Shown here: positions 13,807-15,334 of the stretch, piece after piece
Numbering within the stretch: position 1 is the first letter of the stretch
How the letters are laid out: every line of letters starts with the position of its first letter
Assembly: GCA_021812735.1 (NCBI GenBank)
Contig: JAKAMV010000136.1
Location: 1-15,334, forward strand
Direction of reading: 5' to 3'
DNA: 15,334 nt
Source of the DNA: Chloroflexota bacterium
GTDB lineage: Bacteria; Chloroflexota; Limnocylindria; Limnocylindrales; CSP1-4
The notes under the pieces: generated by a model
Told to the model about the DNA's origin: nothing
What the model saw: only the letters and a program-made list of their open reading frames with translations
The model's database searches: none
Made by a program: the position numbers and the translations under genes

Positions 13807-14013
13807 GTGTCGACGGCAGACGTTGGGGTGGCGGAGGTCCGCCCCAACGTCCTTCATGACCTGACGCTGCCCAACACACTGCGCGGCCTGACCCCCGCCA
13901 CGGTGTCTCCCGGGGGTCGGCGCGGCAGACGCGCCATGGTCGTGCTCGCGATGGCGATCCTCGCGATCGCGGTGACCGTGCTTGCTCTCCTCGGAGGCGG
14001 CTCCGGACGCTGA
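13807..14013 (+). CDS. Small single-span membrane protein, hypothetical
   Basis: This is a 68-residue ORF starting GTG with TAAGG, overlapping the cold-shock stop, six bases upstream. The N-terminal 40 residues are polar. RRGRR (38-42) precedes one strong hydrophobic segment (about 43-62), and the protein ends GGGSGR, so a cytoplasmic N-terminus with a short outer tail is likely from the positive-inside rule. I do not recognise the family. Codon use fits the neighbours. A large hairpin (13819-13851) lies within the first codons, so part of this region may instead serve as the 3' end of the cold-shock transcript. It could be spurious, but the charged-then-hydrophobic layout argues for a real protein. 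Confidence 0.45.
   Translation: MSTADVGVAEVRPNVLHDLTLPNTLRGLTPATVSPGGRRGRRAMVVLAMAILAIAVTVLALLGGGSGR
13819..13851 (+). terminator. Strong hairpin just after the cold-shock gene
   Basis: GACGTTGGGG (13819-13828) pairs perfectly with CCCCAACGTC (13842-13851), and the 13-base interior can add a short CGG/CCG stem. It starts 20 bases after the cold-shock stop. No T-tract follows (CTTCATGACC), so it is not a classical intrinsic terminator. It could protect an mRNA 3' end or attenuate the small downstream ORF, whose first codons it overlaps. Confidence 0.4.
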
Positions 14014-14069
14014 CGCGGCGGCCGGCAGCGGCGCTCCCGGGAGATCCCCGAGCCAGGCGCCCGGGTCTT

Positions 14070-14099
14070 CGCCTCCTCGAGCCTGGTACGAGAGGAGCG
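14070..14099 (+). promoter_or_regulatory. Ribosome binding site in a potential hairpin before the GTYPPR glycosyltransferase
   Basis: AGAGGAG (14091-14097) is seven bases before TTG 14105 and decides that start. The same bases can pair with CGCCTCCTC (14070-14078) across a short loop, leaving one bulged base, so the hairpin would hide the ribosome site. Positions are read directly; any regulatory effect is inference. Confidence 0.45.
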
Positions 14100-14104
14100 C
14101 CTCG

Positions 14105-15277
14105 TTGACCGTGCGCACCGCCATCGTCGGCACCTATCCGCCGCGCCACTGCGGCATCGCCTCCTTCACCCACGACCTCGCCCGGGCCACCGGCAGCGCC
14201 TGCATCGTCGCCCTGCATCCGCCCGGCACGCCGGCCCTTTACCCGCTCGAAGTGAGCCATCGCATCCGGCGCGACGTCGCCCGCGACTACCGACGCACCG
14301 CGGACGCGCTCGCGGCCGAGGGGATCGAGCTCGTGTCGGTCCAGCACGAATACGGCATTTGGGGCGGCGAGGACGGCGCGCGGGTGCTCGACTTCGTCCG
14401 TGCCCTGCGCCTGCCGGTGGTGGCCACGTTGCACACCGTCCGCCGCACGCCCACGGTGTCGCAGCGCCGCATCCTCGTCGAGCTTTGCGCCGCGGTCGAC
14501 GTGGTGGTCGTGATGTCGCAGGCGGCCGGCGATCTCCTCGCCCGCGTCTACGGGGTCAGTCCCGCGCGCATCACGGTCATCCCGCATGGCGTGCCCGACC
14601 TTCCCCGCGTCGACGCGGAGACGGTGAAGCCGATCCTCGGGCTGCGCGGCCGCGCCGTCATCCTGAGCTTCGGACTGATCGGACCCGGCAAGGGCTACGA
14701 GCTCGCCATCGCGGCGCTGCCCGACGTGGTGGCGGCGATCCCGAGCGCCTGCTACGTGATCCTCGGCGCGACGCACCCCGACCTGCTGCGGCGCGAGGGT
14801 GAGGCCTACCGGGAGGGCCTGGTCGCACGTGCAGCCTCGTTCGGGGTGGCCGATCACGTGCGCTTCGTCGATCGCTTCGTCGGCCCGGCCGAGCTCGGGC
14901 GCTGGCTGCAGGCCGCGGATGTGTTCGTGACGCCGTACCCGGATCTCGAGCAGATCGTCTCCGGCACGCTGTCGTACGCGATCGGCGCCGGCAAGGCCGT
15001 CGTCTCGACGCCATACGAGTACGCCGTCGAGCTGCTGGCGGACGAACGGGGCATCCTGGTGCCGCCGGCTTCGGCGTCGGCGCTGGCCGCCGCGTGCGTC
15101 GATCTGCTTGCCCATCCGGTGCGCCGTGAGGCGATGGGCGCGCGAGCGCATCGCTTCGGGCGGCGCATGGTCTGGTCCGAGGTCGGTGCCGCCTACCGCG
15201 CCCTGTTCGAGCGGGTCGCGCGGCCCCATCCGCAGGCGCAGATGCGGGCCCTGCCCGCCGCGGTGCTCGATGCCTGA
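14105..15277 (+). CDS. Glycosyltransferase family 4, GTYPPRxCGIA type
   Basis: This 390-residue GT-B glycosyltransferase belongs to a distinctive subgroup widespread in high-GC bacteria. Diagnostic segments are VGTYPPRHCGIASFTHDL (8-25), VSVQHEYGIWGGEDG (78-92), VVATLHTV (105-112), VIPHGVPDLP (158-167), LSFGLIGPGKGYELAI (187-202, donor-domain start), GATHPDLLRREGE (221-233), VTPYPDLEQIVSGTLSYAIG (275-294, donor-binding loop), VVSTPYEYAVELL (299-311) and GILVPP (316-321). The start is TTG 14105, with AGAGGAG seven bases upstream; GTG 14111 is a close alternative. The stop lies inside the next gene's first codons (ATGCCTGA), suggesting coupling. By my recollection of the family it usually sits beside a glycoside-processing protein, which fits the partial gene here. 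Substrates are unassigned. Confidence 0.88.
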   Translation: MTVRTAIVGTYPPRHCGIASFTHDLARATGSACIVALHPPGTPALYPLEVSHRIRRDVARDYRRTADALAAEGIELVSVQHEYGIWGGEDGARVLDFVRALRLPVVATLHTVRRTPTVSQRRILVELCAAVDVVVVMSQAAGDLLARVYGVSPARITVIPHGVPDLPRVDAETVKPILGLRGRAVILSFGLIGPGKGYELAIAALPDVVAAIPSACYVILGATHPDLLRREGEAYREGLVARAASFGVADHVRFVDRFVGPAELGRWLQAADVFVTPYPDLEQIVSGTLSYAIGAGKAVVSTPYEYAVELLADERGILVPPASASALAAACVDLLAHPVRREAMGARAHRFGRRMVWSEVGAAYRALFERVARPHPQAQMRALPAAVLDA

Positions 15278-15334
15278 GCCGGCTCCCATCTTCCCGGTGC
15301 GTCGCGCGCACCTGGAGGCGTTGACCGGCGATCT
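15270..15334 (+). CDS. Start of a downstream gene, cut by the window end
   Basis: ATG 15270 overlaps the glycosyltransferase stop by eight bases, and the frame stays open for 21 codons to the window edge (MPEPAPIFPVRRAHLEALTG, then D). The HLEALTGD segment is reminiscent of the HLxxLTDDTG opening of proteins often encoded next to this glycosyltransferase subgroup, which continue with a conserved GYCxDDxAR region. That region is not in the window, so the assignment is tentative. Confidence 0.5.
   Translation, partial: MPEPAPIFPVRRAHLEALTGD

Noticed and set aside
12938..15289. A 783-codon open frame on the minus strand across the TSUP, cold-shock and glycosyltransferase genes
   Set aside because: It is antisense to three genes with recognisable motifs. 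Its translation is rich in Arg, Gly, Ala and His with no domain, as expected from the mirror of GC-rich codons.
1..15334. tRNA, rRNA, insertion sequence, phage or toxin-antitoxin genes
   Set aside because: No cloverleaf-like segment, rRNA-like sequence, transposase or integrase motif, terminal inverted repeats or small paired toxin genes were seen on either strand.

Overview
This is a GC-rich window (roughly 70% G+C, strong G/C third-position bias) from a bacterium. Several genes lack a Shine-Dalgarno sequence and instead have a TANNNT -10 box 6-7 bases before an ATG or GTG, as expected for leaderless transcripts. Two proteins have long Ser/Pro/Thr/Ala-rich extracytoplasmic or linker segments. 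Together with the gene content, this suggests Chloroflexota (possibly a Limnocylindria-like lineage) or a deep Actinomycetota relative. This placement is inference; no rRNA is present to test it.

Left half (1-7647), a surface-glycan locus: a polysaccharide-deacetylase-like protein; an ABC-2 exporter pair (Wzm/TagG-type permease and Wzt/TagH-type ATPase joined by a TAATG overlap); a GT4 glycosyltransferase (+); a convergent GT4 fused to an unrecognised C-terminal domain (-); and, divergent from it, a third GT4-like glycosyltransferase (+). A plausible model is that the glycosyltransferases build a cytoplasmic polymer, the ABC pair exports it, and the deacetylase-like protein trims it. The ATPase lacks the C-terminal carbohydrate-binding domain of long-form Wzt.

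Middle (7709-12462), a tightly packed probable operon: a membrane-anchored multidomain parvulin foldase (PpiC/SurA-like), then mazG, rph (RNase PH) and rdgB (XTP/dITP pyrophosphatase). Junctions are GTGA or ATGA overlaps or a 1-nt gap. The theme is nucleotide-pool sanitation and RNA 3'-end processing, preceded by protein folding outside the membrane. A TSUP (TauE/SafE) permease follows 72 bp downstream.

Right end (13261-15334): a GC-rich spacer with GGCTGGCC repeats, a cold-shock-domain gene with a promoter-like box and about 100 nt of leader, a small single-span membrane ORF containing a strong hairpin, a GT4 glycosyltransferase of the GTYPPRxCGIA type with a TTG start, and the first 21 codons of an overlapping downstream gene.

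No tRNA, rRNA, CRISPR array, insertion sequence or phage gene was recognised. The most unusual points are the GT4-unknown-domain fusion, the shared leaderless promoter architecture of the glycosyltransferase genes, the low-complexity insertion inside the first PPIase domain, the tetrapyrrole-methylase-like relic at the N-terminus of MazG, and the leader of the cold-shock gene with a possible overlapping leader ORF.
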